Assembly (NCBI GenBank): GCA_019752915.1
Contig: JAIELO010000281.1
Coordinates: forward strand, 1 to 5,393
Reading direction: 5' to 3'
DNA from: Burkholderiaceae bacterium
GTDB lineage: Bacteria; Pseudomonadota; Gammaproteobacteria; Burkholderiales; Burkholderiaceae_D
Length of the DNA: 5,393 nucleotides
The notes below the pieces were generated by a model that ran no database searches, had not been told where the DNA came from, and saw nothing but the letters and a program-made list of their open reading frames with translations. The position numbers and the translations under genes were made by a program. Below, piece after piece: positions 1 through 5,393 of this stretch (the first letter of the stretch is position 1; each line of letters starts with the position of its first letter).

Positions 1-1241
1 AATTCCATATGGCCCAGCCGATTCCTTCCTATCTGCTGGCGATCGCGATCGGCGAGCTCGAAAAGCGCACGCTGGGCCCGCGCTCGGCGGTGTATGCCGA
101 ACCGGCGCGCATCGAAGCGGCCGCCTATGAACTGGCCGACACGGAAAAAATGATCAGCGCCGCCGAAGCGCTGTATGGCCCGTACCGGTGGGAGCGCTAC
201 GACATGCTGGTGCTGCCGCCATCGTTCCCGATCGGCGGCATGGAAAACCCGCGCCTGACCTTTGTCACGCCCACCATGATTGCGGGCGACCGTAGTCTGG
301 TCGATCTGATCGCCCATGAACTGGCGCACTCGTGGTCCGGCAATCTGGTGACCAACAGCACCTGGAAGCATTTCTGGCTGAACGAAGGTTTCACCAACTA
401 CGTCACCACCCGCGTGGTGGAACAGCTGTATGGCGCCGAAGTAGCGCAGATGAATCTGCAGGTGGAGCAGGAAGAAGCCATGGCCTCGCTGGCGGCCATC
501 CCGGCGGCGAAACAGGCACTGGTCACACGCGATGCCGATACCAGTGCAGCCACCTACACGGACGGTGGGCTGGTGTATCCGAAAGGCGCGTGGTTGCTGC
601 GCACGCTGGAACAGCGCGCCGGTCGCGAGGTGTTTGACCGCTTCCTGCGCGGCTGGTTTGACCAGCATGCATTCCAGTCAGTGCGGACCGAAGAATTTGT
701 CAGCTATCTGCACAAGAATCTGCTGGACGGGCATCCCGCAGTGATGACCGATGCCGAACTCGATGCGTGGCTGTACCAGCCCGGCATACCGGCCAGCGCG
801 CGCCACGAAGCGTCGCCGCGCCTGGCTGCACTCGATGCCCAGCGCAGCGCATGGCTGCAGGGCACACTGCCCACCGCGGAGTTGCCAGCGACTGGCTGGA
901 TCGCGCTGGAATGGATGCATTTCCTGAACGACATCGATGGCAAGGCCAGTGCCGCGCAATTGCAGGAACTCGATCAGCGCTTCAAGCTGGCCAGCAGCGG
1001 CAATAATGAAATCACCTACCGCTTCTATCTGTCGTCGATCAAGGCCGGTTATAACGTGCGCGCACCGTTGCAGGCGTTTCTGCTCAGTGTCGGGCGCCAG
1101 AAGTTTGTCGTGCCACTCTATACGGCGCTGCTGAACAACCCTGCCGAGCGTGCCTGGGCGAAAGCGCTGTACGCGCAGGCGCGCCCGCTCTACCATCCTG
1201 TCACACAAAGCTCGGTCGATAAACAATTCAAGAAACCATGA
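1..1241 (+). CDS. M1-family zinc aminopeptidase, leukotriene A4 hydrolase type (5' end outside window)
   Basis: Zinc metallopeptidase expected to remove N-terminal residues from peptides. The frame is open to the window edge, and two codons before the first ATG (position 9) already read as family sequence, so that ATG is internal. About 412 residues are visible of a usual 600-630; the missing part is the N-terminal beta-sheet domain. Numbered from the ATG at 9: GGMEN substrate-binding motif 76-80; zinc site HELAH 103-107 with third ligand E126 in NEG; probable transition-state Tyr Y190; then the C-terminal helical-repeat domain (about 210-410) with R363 and K365, matching human LTA4H R563/K565, which bind the substrate carboxylate. 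The human epoxide-hydrolase residue D375 aligns without gaps to T182, so I infer peptidase rather than leukotriene-hydrolase activity. Cellular location cannot be judged without the N-terminus. The stop overlaps the next gene's start. Confidence 0.93.
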   Translation, partial: FHMAQPIPSYLLAIAIGELEKRTLGPRSAVYAEPARIEAAAYELADTEKMISAAEALYGPYRWERYDMLVLPPSFPIGGMENPRLTFVTPTMIAGDRSLVDLIAHELAHSWSGNLVTNSTWKHFWLNEGFTNYVTTRVVEQLYGAEVAQMNLQVEQEEAMASLAAIPAAKQALVTRDADTSAATYTDGGLVYPKGAWLLRTLEQRAGREVFDRFLRGWFDQHAFQSVRTEEFVSYLHKNLLDGHPAVMTDAELDAWLYQPGIPASARHEASPRLAALDAQRSAWLQGTLPTAELPATGWIALEWMHFLNDIDGKASAAQLQELDQRFKLASSGNNEITYRFYLSSIKAGYNVRAPLQAFLLSVGRQKFVVPLYTALLNNPAERAWAKALYAQARPLYHPVTQSSVDKQFKKP

Positions 1242-2890
1242 TGCGAAAACTTACCCCTACTCTGGGCGCTACGCTGATCCTGCTGGCGCTGTCGAATACC
1301 GGCCTGGCGCATGCGGCCAGCAACGCCGCTGCCAGCGCCAAGGCCACACCGGTCGCTGCGCCGGCCGTAACGGCTGCTCCGGCACCAGTGCCTGCCTTCG
1401 ATCTGGATGCCGATGTCAAACGCGTTCTGCAAACCTTCGACGTGCCCGGGATTGCGGTGGCCATCGTCAAGGATGGCAAGGTGGTGGCCGCCAAGGGCTA
1501 TGGTGTGCGTCAGCTTGGCGTTGCCACACCGGTCGATGGCGACACGCTGTTCGAGGTGGCCTCCAATTCCAAAGCCTTTACGGCCGCCGCACTGGCGCAA
1601 CTGGTCGATGACGGCAAGCTGGCATGGGATGATCCGGTGACCAAGCATCTGCCGGACTTCCAGATGTACGACTCGTATGTGACGGGCGTGATGACGGTGC
1701 GCGATCTGCTGACCCATCGCAGTGGTCTGGGGCTGGGGGCAGGCGACCTGCTGTGGTGGCCCACCACCAGCTTCAGCACCGACGAAATCATCGCGCGGCT
1801 GCGCTACGTGAAACCCGCCACCAGCTTCCGTAATAACTATGCCTACGACAATCTGCTGTACATCGTTGCCGGCAAAATCATCGCGCTGAAATCCGGCAAG
1901 CCCTGGGGCGCGGCAGTGCGTGAGCGCATCCTGACGCCGCTCGGCATGCAGAGCACCACCACCAGCGTCGACGTGATGCGCTCCAGTGCCAACTACTCGG
2001 CGCCGCACAGCAAGATCAACGACAAGATCAGTGTGGTCAAACCGATGACGGTGGAGAATGCCATCGGTGCGGTCGGCATCAATACCAGCGCGGCCGATAT
2101 CGCGCGCTGGATGACCATGCTGCTCAATGAAGGGCGTCTGGAAGACGGCACCCAGATCATTAGCAGCCAGCAGATTGACGAACTGTGGACACAGCAGACG
2201 CCGATGCGCATCCGCACACCGAAACCGGGGCTGGCTGCGACCAAGGCCAATTTCGCAGCCTATGGTCTGGGCTTTAATCTGCGCGACTACAAGGGCCGCA
2301 AGATCGCCATGCACGGTGGCGCATTGCAGGGCTTTTATTCGACGGTGCTGATGGTGCCGGAAGAGAAGCTGGGCATTGCGATTCTGACCAATGCGGAAAA
2401 CAGCCCTGCCATGGCGGCGCTGTACTGGCGCATTCTCGACCAGTATCTGAATGTACCGGCCAGCGACTGGATTACTCTGTATGCGCAACAGGAAGCGGCG
2501 GCGCATCAGGAGGAACTGGAACGTCAGAGTAAGGAGCGCACCGCGCGGGCTGCCAAATCATCGCCATCGCTGCCATTGGCGGCGTATGAAGGCGAGTATG
2601 AGGATGGCTGGTATGGCAAGGTCAGTATCCGTCGTGAAGGCGGCAAGCAGATCATGCGTTTCCTGCGTACGCCGGATCTGGAAGGGGAACTGCAGCACTT
2701 CCAGCACGACACCTTTATCGTGCGCTGGAAGGAACGCAACTTCAATGCCGATGCTTACGTTAGTTTTGCGCTGAATCCCGATGCCAGCATCGAACGCATG
2801 AAGATGGCGCCGATCTCGACGGAAACCGACTTCAGTTACGATTTCCGTGATTTGAACTTCGTTCCGGTGGCTGCGCCGAAAGGCAAATAA
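1238..2890 (+). CDS. Secreted beta-lactamase-family serine hydrolase with C-terminal DUF3471-like domain
   Basis: Penicillin-binding-protein/class C beta-lactamase fold hydrolase. Members of this family are esterases, D-aminopeptidases, DD-peptidases or lactamases, and the substrate cannot be read from sequence. The 550-residue product starts with a signal peptide (MMRKL, hydrophobic stretch, probable cleavage after AHA at residue 26), then an Ala/Pro-rich linker to about residue 53, suggesting periplasmic or exported function. Catalytic motifs are complete: SxxK as SNSK 109-112 (nucleophile S109), YxN as YDN 203-205, and HGG 359-361 in the KTG position. The hydrolase domain runs about 55-410, a charged helical linker about 415-440, and a beta-rich domain about 445-545 resembles DUF3471, often attached to this family. 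The ATG at 1238 overlaps the upstream TGA; a second in-frame ATG at 1241 is equally possible. No strong Shine-Dalgarno is visible, which fits translational coupling to the aminopeptidase gene. Confidence 0.93.
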   Translation: MMRKLTPTLGATLILLALSNTGLAHAASNAAASAKATPVAAPAVTAAPAPVPAFDLDADVKRVLQTFDVPGIAVAIVKDGKVVAAKGYGVRQLGVATPVDGDTLFEVASNSKAFTAAALAQLVDDGKLAWDDPVTKHLPDFQMYDSYVTGVMTVRDLLTHRSGLGLGAGDLLWWPTTSFSTDEIIARLRYVKPATSFRNNYAYDNLLYIVAGKIIALKSGKPWGAAVRERILTPLGMQSTTTSVDVMRSSANYSAPHSKINDKISVVKPMTVENAIGAVGINTSAADIARWMTMLLNEGRLEDGTQIISSQQIDELWTQQTPMRIRTPKPGLAATKANFAAYGLGFNLRDYKGRKIAMHGGALQGFYSTVLMVPEEKLGIAILTNAENSPAMAALYWRILDQYLNVPASDWITLYAQQEAAAHQEELERQSKERTARAAKSSPSLPLAAYEGEYEDGWYGKVSIRREGGKQIMRFLRTPDLEGELQHFQHDTFIVRWKERNFNADAYVSFALNPDASIERMKMAPISTETDFSYDFRDLNFVPVAAPKGK

Positions 2891-2899
2891 GATCGTACT

Positions 2900-2946
2900 G
2901 CAACCGGAAAAATTGCCAGTTCAGAGCTGGCTCTCGACCCGGTTGC
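2900..2946. repeat. Nested inverted repeat between convergent genes
   Basis: Outer arms GCAACCGG (2900-2907) and CCGGTTGC (2939-2946) are perfectly complementary. They share their exact centre with the inner arms GCCAG/CTGGC (2915-2919 and 2927-2931), leaving a symmetric 7x7 internal loop. The right-hand part overlaps the last codons of the minus-strand cyclase gene. It lies just past the stop of the plus-strand hydrolase gene, so it may protect or end the hydrolase mRNA as well. Confidence 0.5.
2908..2931 (-). terminator. Candidate intrinsic terminator of the diguanylate cyclase gene, overlapping its stop codon
   Basis: Read on the minus strand, a 5-bp GC-rich stem (GCCAG/CTGGC, 2927-2931 with 2915-2919) and a 7-nt loop are followed by AATTTTT. 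The cyclase stop codon (2921-2923) lies in the loop. An outer 8-bp inverted repeat (2900-2907 and 2939-2946) has the same centre and could extend the structure. On the plus strand no T-run follows, so it would serve the minus-strand gene. The stem is short and activity is inferred. Confidence 0.45.
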
Positions 2947-4651
2947 GGCCATTGCGTTTGGCGCGATACAGCGCCAGATCGGCCGAATGGAACAGGTCAT
3001 CAAGTGCTGCATGCAGGCCGTGCGCGACCGCCACGCCGAAGCTGGCCGTGACGCGCAGCCGCTGGCCATCACTGAGGATGAGTGATTCATTTTCGATCAC
3101 CACGCGCAAACGTTCGGCCAGTGCACGCGCCGCTTCCAGCCCGCAGTAGGTGGGCATCACCACAAATTCTTCACCACCGTAACGGGCCAGAATCTCGCCA
3201 TCGCGCAGGGTGGCGCGTACCACCTCGGTAATCCGGATCAGCACCTGATCACCGGCGTCGTGGCCATAGCGGTCATTCACGGACTTGAAGTGATCCACAT
3301 CGAACAGGATCACCGCCAGTGATTCATCCTGTTCGCGTGCGCCGCGCAGACGCAGGTTGCCGGCCGTGGCGAAGGCCCGCCGGTTCAGGATGCCGGTCAG
3401 GTAATCGGTATCGGCGCGGGTTTTCAATTCTTCGATCAGGCGTGCCCGTTCCTGTTCCAGGCGCTGGCGTTCCATGCCGTTTTCGCGCAAGGTGGCCAGC
3501 GCGCGCAGCATGTCGCCAATTTCATCCTGACGCCGGCTAATGCGCGACGGTGGCGTGTAGTCGCCATTTCCCAGCCGGACCACGGCACGGGTGGCACGCA
3601 GCAGCGGCGCCACTACCCGGCGACGCACAATCACCAGCAGCGTTACCAGTACCAGCAGGATGGCAGCACCTGTCAGCATAGCCCAGCGCAATTCGTTACG
3701 GGCGCGATCGAAATCGACCCGTGCCCGGGCTTGCGCTTCCTGTAGCAGCGCATCGCGCAGCGCCAGAATCGGCGTCATGGTCGGTACGTAGCGCTGGGCA
3801 AACTGCGCGGTATCCATGTCGTAGCGCAGACCCTGATGGCTGCGCTGTTCGACGCCGGCCACGATGGCCTGCCCGTGTTCGAAGTACTCGGCATCCATGC
3901 GGGTCACCGCCTGTTGCACACGTGGCGACTGATCGACTTCGTTGTTGGCCATTTTGATCAACTGGCGCAGCTGTTCGAGCCGGCCGCGCAGGAAGTGCAG
4001 GCGCTGCTGCTGTTCGATGCTGAGGGGCGTGCCAGTGGCCAGCGGCACCGTCAGGGCGGACCCGAGCCGGCCGGCATATTCGCGCAATTCCACTGCCAGA
4101 TGGGCTTTCACCAATGCGCGCGCTACGCGCGGGTAGGCCTGTTCCGAGGCACGGGTGGTTTCGGTGACGGTATCGAGGGCCAGCGGCACCAGCGCGAACA
4201 TGCGTTCGACCGTGGCGTCCAGCAGCACGGGGGTACGTCCCGGCGGAGGCTGCGCCGCCAGCTGGTCGACGCTGCGGCGGGCTTCGTGCAGGGCCAGCTC
4301 GAGGGGGGCCATCTGGTGAGCTTTGCTGCCGACCACGTCATCAACATCGCTGGCCAGTTGCTGGCGCAGCTTGAGCAAGGCGGCATTGGTGTTGTTGCGG
4401 GCGTTGCGCAGCGCCTCCTGCTTGGCCGGGGTGGCGGGATAGCTGTCGCCCAGTACGGCATTGGCCGGTCCGCGCTCGGCCGACAGCTTCTCCGCCGCGT
4501 GCATGGCCAGTTCGAGTAGTTGCAGTGCTTGCAGGCCACGCTCGGCTGCCTGATAGTCGCGCCAGTCACTCCACAACGATCGACCCAGCACGCTGCACAC
4601 CAGCAGCGCCAGAATCGCGCTAATGAGAGTGAAAAGTCGGGTGAGACGCAT
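2921..4651 (-). CDS. Membrane-bound diguanylate cyclase with helical periplasmic sensor, HAMP and GGEEF domain
   Basis: Makes cyclic di-GMP from two GTP, the second messenger for biofilm/motility switching. The 576-residue product has a membrane segment at about 7-23, a 290-residue extracytoplasmic helical region, a second segment at about 323-343, HAMP at about 344-396, a short coiled coil to about 412, and a GGDEF domain 413-576. Numbering tracks PleD with an offset of 124: metal-binding D451 and E494, guanine-binding N459 and D468, signature GGEEF 492-496, so catalysis looks intact. The inhibitory I-site (PleD RxxD) reads RDGE at 483-486, with Glu replacing Asp. The sensor shows ER-G and AG-GS helical patterns (about 40-100 and 170-240) reminiscent of NIT-type nitrate/nitrite sensors, but I cannot assign a ligand. 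The ATG at 4651 is chosen because the first membrane helix follows at once; the next Met is residue 50. Only a weak AGG lies upstream. Confidence 0.94.
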   Translation of the reverse strand: MRLTRLFTLISAILALLVCSVLGRSLWSDWRDYQAAERGLQALQLLELAMHAAEKLSAERGPANAVLGDSYPATPAKQEALRNARNNTNAALLKLRQQLASDVDDVVGSKAHQMAPLELALHEARRSVDQLAAQPPPGRTPVLLDATVERMFALVPLALDTVTETTRASEQAYPRVARALVKAHLAVELREYAGRLGSALTVPLATGTPLSIEQQQRLHFLRGRLEQLRQLIKMANNEVDQSPRVQQAVTRMDAEYFEHGQAIVAGVEQRSHQGLRYDMDTAQFAQRYVPTMTPILALRDALLQEAQARARVDFDRARNELRWAMLTGAAILLVLVTLLVIVRRRVVAPLLRATRAVVRLGNGDYTPPSRISRRQDEIGDMLRALATLRENGMERQRLEQERARLIEELKTRADTDYLTGILNRRAFATAGNLRLRGAREQDESLAVILFDVDHFKSVNDRYGHDAGDQVLIRITEVVRATLRDGEILARYGGEEFVVMPTYCGLEAARALAERLRVVIENESLILSDGQRLRVTASFGVAVAHGLHAALDDLFHSADLALYRAKRNGRNRVESQL

Positions 4652-4667
4652 GGTGCTGGCCTGAATA

Positions 4668-4696
4668 ATTATTTGCTAGTTAGCAATATGCCACAA
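4668..4696 (-). promoter_or_regulatory. Candidate sigma70-type promoter for the diguanylate cyclase gene
   Basis: On the minus strand TTGTGG (4696-4691) is followed after 17 bases by AATAAT (4673-4668), which matches the -10 consensus at five of six positions; the -35 matches only the TTG. Transcription would start near 4661, leaving a leader of only about ten bases, so this is either a nearly leaderless transcript or not the real promoter. The assignment rests on consensus matching alone. Confidence 0.3.
4673..4686. promoter_or_regulatory. Perfect palindrome TTGCTAGTTAGCAA, possible operator
   Basis: Six-base arms TTGCTA and TAGCAA are separated by GT. The palindrome is 21 bases upstream of the cyclase start codon and falls almost exactly in the spacer of the candidate cyclase promoter, where a dimeric repressor would block RNA polymerase. 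The regulator is unknown. A chance palindrome in an AT-rich patch is possible. Confidence 0.4.
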
Positions 4697-4781
4697 AGCG
4701 TCCGCAGCGGGGGTAAAACTACGCTGGACGGCATCAAATCGGGCGGGCAAGGGCGGCTAATGGTAGGATATCGCCCTCACG

Positions 4782-4810
4782 TTGTCCGGCGCAGCCGTAG
4801 ACGATGTAAA
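4782..4810 (+). promoter_or_regulatory. Candidate sigma70-type promoter for panD
   Basis: TTGTCC (4782-4787) and TGTAAA (4805-4810) each match the -35 and -10 consensus at four of six positions, with an ideal 17-base spacer. Predicted transcription start is near 4817, giving a leader of about 28 bases with the Shine-Dalgarno well placed. Confidence 0.4.
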
Positions 4811-4830
4811 GCTTGCCAGTTTATTAAATT

Positions 4831-4836
4831 GAAGGA
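4831..4836 (+). promoter_or_regulatory. Shine-Dalgarno GAAGGA that helps set the panD start
   Basis: GAAGGA is 8 bases before the ATG at 4845, good spacing. It directly abuts or overlaps the ATG at 4836, which makes that more upstream start unlikely. The ATG at 4851 would be 14 bases away, but a weaker AAGAAG (4839-4844) could serve it. Confidence 0.55.
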
Positions 4837-4844
4837 TGAAGAAG

Positions 4845-5210
4845 ATGTCTATGCAACGAGTTATGCTGCGCTCCAAACTGCACCGCGTGACGGTCACCCA
4901 GGCCGACCTGCATTATGAAGGTTCCTGCGGTATCGATCAGGATCTGCTGGAAGCAGCCGATATCTGGGTCAATGAAAAAATCGAGTTGTACAACGTCAAC
5001 AATGGCGAACGTTTTGCGACCTACGCTATTCCCGGCCTGCGCGGCACGGGTGAAATTTCGCTGAACGGCGCAGCCGCACGACGCGCCCAGCTGGGCGATC
5101 TGCTGATCATCTGCACCTACGCACCGATGGACGAAGAGCAGGCCCGCGTCTATCAGCCGAAAGTGGTGTTCGTGGATGACAAAAACAAAATCACCGGCAT
5201 GAAGAAGTAA
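4845..5210 (+). CDS. panD: Aspartate 1-decarboxylase precursor
   Basis: Pyruvoyl-dependent cytoplasmic enzyme that decarboxylates L-aspartate to beta-alanine for pantothenate and coenzyme A synthesis. The precursor self-cleaves between Gly24 and Ser25, converting Ser25 into the pyruvoyl group. In E. coli numbering (M1 = the ATG at 4851) all key residues are present: K9, H11, Y22, the YEGSC cleavage site with G24-S25, R54, T57, Y58, N72 and the following GAAA. Length is 120-122 residues against about 126 in relatives; the C-terminus is short and ends in MKK. Three in-frame ATGs exist (4836, 4845, 4851). I chose 4845 for its Shine-Dalgarno spacing, while 4851 matches the family's usual first residue (MQR). 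No panB or panC is adjacent, so it appears to be a single-gene unit with its own promoter and terminator. Confidence 0.96.
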   Translation: MSMQRVMLRSKLHRVTVTQADLHYEGSCGIDQDLLEAADIWVNEKIELYNVNNGERFATYAIPGLRGTGEISLNGAAARRAQLGDLLIICTYAPMDEEQARVYQPKVVFVDDKNKITGMKK

Positions 5211-5228
5211 GCTTCTTTCTTGCCAAGT

Positions 5229-5281
5229 AAATAGGGACGTAACGCTAATGCGAGGCATTAGCGTTACGTCCCTATTTTTTT
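5229..5281 (+). terminator. Strong Rho-independent terminator of panD with a perfect 23-bp stem
   Basis: Arms 5229-5251 and 5255-5277 are perfectly complementary around the 3-base loop GAG, and T continues from 5275 to 5281. The hairpin begins 18 bases after the panD stop. It lies between panD and a convergent gene fragment. The minus-strand reading lacks a proper T-run beyond the TATTT of the stem, so it should work mainly for panD. Confidence 0.9.
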
Positions 5282-5305
5282 GGAAATTTTTCCGGTGTGC
5301 CGCGC

Positions 5306-5393
5306 TTATTTGTCGATGCCGTCGTTGCGCAGCAGTTGCGACATGTATTGCGGGGTGATGCCGAGGAAGGACGCCACTACTTTCTGCGAGATG
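5306..5393 (-). CDS. C-terminal end of a Crp/Fnr-family transcriptional regulator (5' end outside window)
   Basis: Reading the minus strand from the window edge gives 28 residues before a TAA (5308-5306). The stretch KVVASFLGITPQYMSQLLR has the form of the recognition helix-turn-helix that ends Crp/Fnr regulators, where IASxLGITPExLSR is typical. These proteins join an N-terminal cyclic-nucleotide-like sensor domain to a DNA-binding wing; only the tail of the latter is visible, so ligand and targets are unknown. The tail beyond the helix (NDGIDK) is short, as usual for the family. It is convergent with panD, 95 bases apart, with the strong hairpin between. Another HTH family with the same motif cannot be excluded on 28 residues. 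Confidence 0.7.
   Translation of the reverse strand, partial: ISQKVVASFLGITPQYMSQLLRNDGIDK

Larger units (their letters stand above)
4652..4844. other. Divergent intergenic region between the cyclase gene and panD
   Basis: This 193-base stretch separates two divergently read genes, so it should carry promoters for both. The left part (about 4660-4690) is AT-rich and holds the palindrome and the cyclase promoter candidate. The middle (about 4700-4780) is GC-rich, with GGGCGG-type repeats, and I see no coding signal there. The right part holds the panD promoter candidate and Shine-Dalgarno. Confidence 0.6.

Noticed and set aside
678..1226. Open frame of 182 codons on the minus strand within the aminopeptidase gene
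   Set aside because: It is a shadow of the aminopeptidase C-terminal domain frame, with no family resemblance.
1190..2506. Long open frame of 438 codons on the minus strand opposite the serine hydrolase gene
   Set aside because: It lies wholly antisense to a gene with complete catalytic motifs. Its product is rich in His, Arg and Gln with no recognisable domain, typical of antisense frames in GC-rich DNA.
1238..2890. Classification of the serine hydrolase as an antibiotic-resistance AmpC
   Set aside because: The SxxK/YxN motifs are shared with many esterases and peptidases. HGG instead of KTG and the added C-terminal domain do not fit a true class C resistance enzyme.
3836..4519. Open frame of 227 codons on the plus strand opposite the cyclase sensor region
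   Set aside because: It is antisense to a well-supported gene, has biased Gln/Gly/Arg composition and shows no domain or credible ribosome binding site.
4741..4776. GGGCGG-type direct repeats and a weak GGGCG/CGCCC inverted repeat upstream of panD
   Set aside because: These are short and expected by chance in GC-rich sequence; the loop is 16 bases and there is no T-run.
4520..4918. Plus-strand frame running from inside the cyclase gene across the intergenic region into panD
   Set aside because: It overlaps two well-supported genes and crosses the promoter region, and its product has no recognisable pattern.
5202..5217. Small inverted repeat AAGAAG/CTTCTT around the panD stop codon
   Set aside because: The stem is AU-rich with only 6 bp and no T-run of its own; the strong hairpin just downstream explains termination.

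Overview
The window looks like ordinary chromosomal DNA of a GC-rich Gram-negative bacterium. The relatedness of the panD product to beta-proteobacterial PanD proteins, the exported serine hydrolase and the membrane-bound GGDEF protein suggest a beta-proteobacterium, perhaps from the Neisseriales side. That placement is an impression from remembered sequences, not a search result. I see no mobile element, CRISPR array, rRNA or tRNA gene.

Layout: (1) 1-1241, plus strand, the C-terminal two thirds of an M1-family zinc aminopeptidase of the leukotriene A4 hydrolase type; its start lies outside the window. (2) 1238-2890, plus strand, a secreted beta-lactamase-fold serine hydrolase with a C-terminal DUF3471-like domain. 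Its start codon overlaps the aminopeptidase stop (ATGA), so the two are almost certainly co-transcribed and translationally coupled. (3) 2921-4651, minus strand, a membrane-anchored diguanylate cyclase with an all-helical extracytoplasmic sensor, HAMP and GGEEF domain, convergent with the hydrolase gene. A compact terminator candidate for it overlaps its own stop codon. (4) 4652-4844, a divergent intergenic region with a perfect palindrome and one weak promoter candidate per direction. (5) 4845-5210, plus strand, panD (aspartate 1-decarboxylase), followed by a very strong hairpin terminator with a perfect 23-bp stem. (6) 5306-5393, minus strand, the last 28 codons of a gene whose product ends in a Crp/Fnr-type helix-turn-helix; the rest is outside the window.

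The aminopeptidase and serine hydrolase probably form a small operon for peptide or amide-bond hydrolysis. The diguanylate cyclase feeds c-di-GMP signalling, panD supplies beta-alanine for pantothenate/CoA, and the Crp/Fnr fragment belongs to a separate convergent unit. Apart from the coupled pair, nothing in the sequence ties these genes into one pathway. I did not find convincing evidence of a previously undescribed system. The most useful leads are the coupled hydrolase pair, the altered active-site surroundings of the LTA4H-like enzyme, the degenerate I-site of the cyclase, the palindrome in the divergent promoter region, and the unusually long perfect hairpin after panD.
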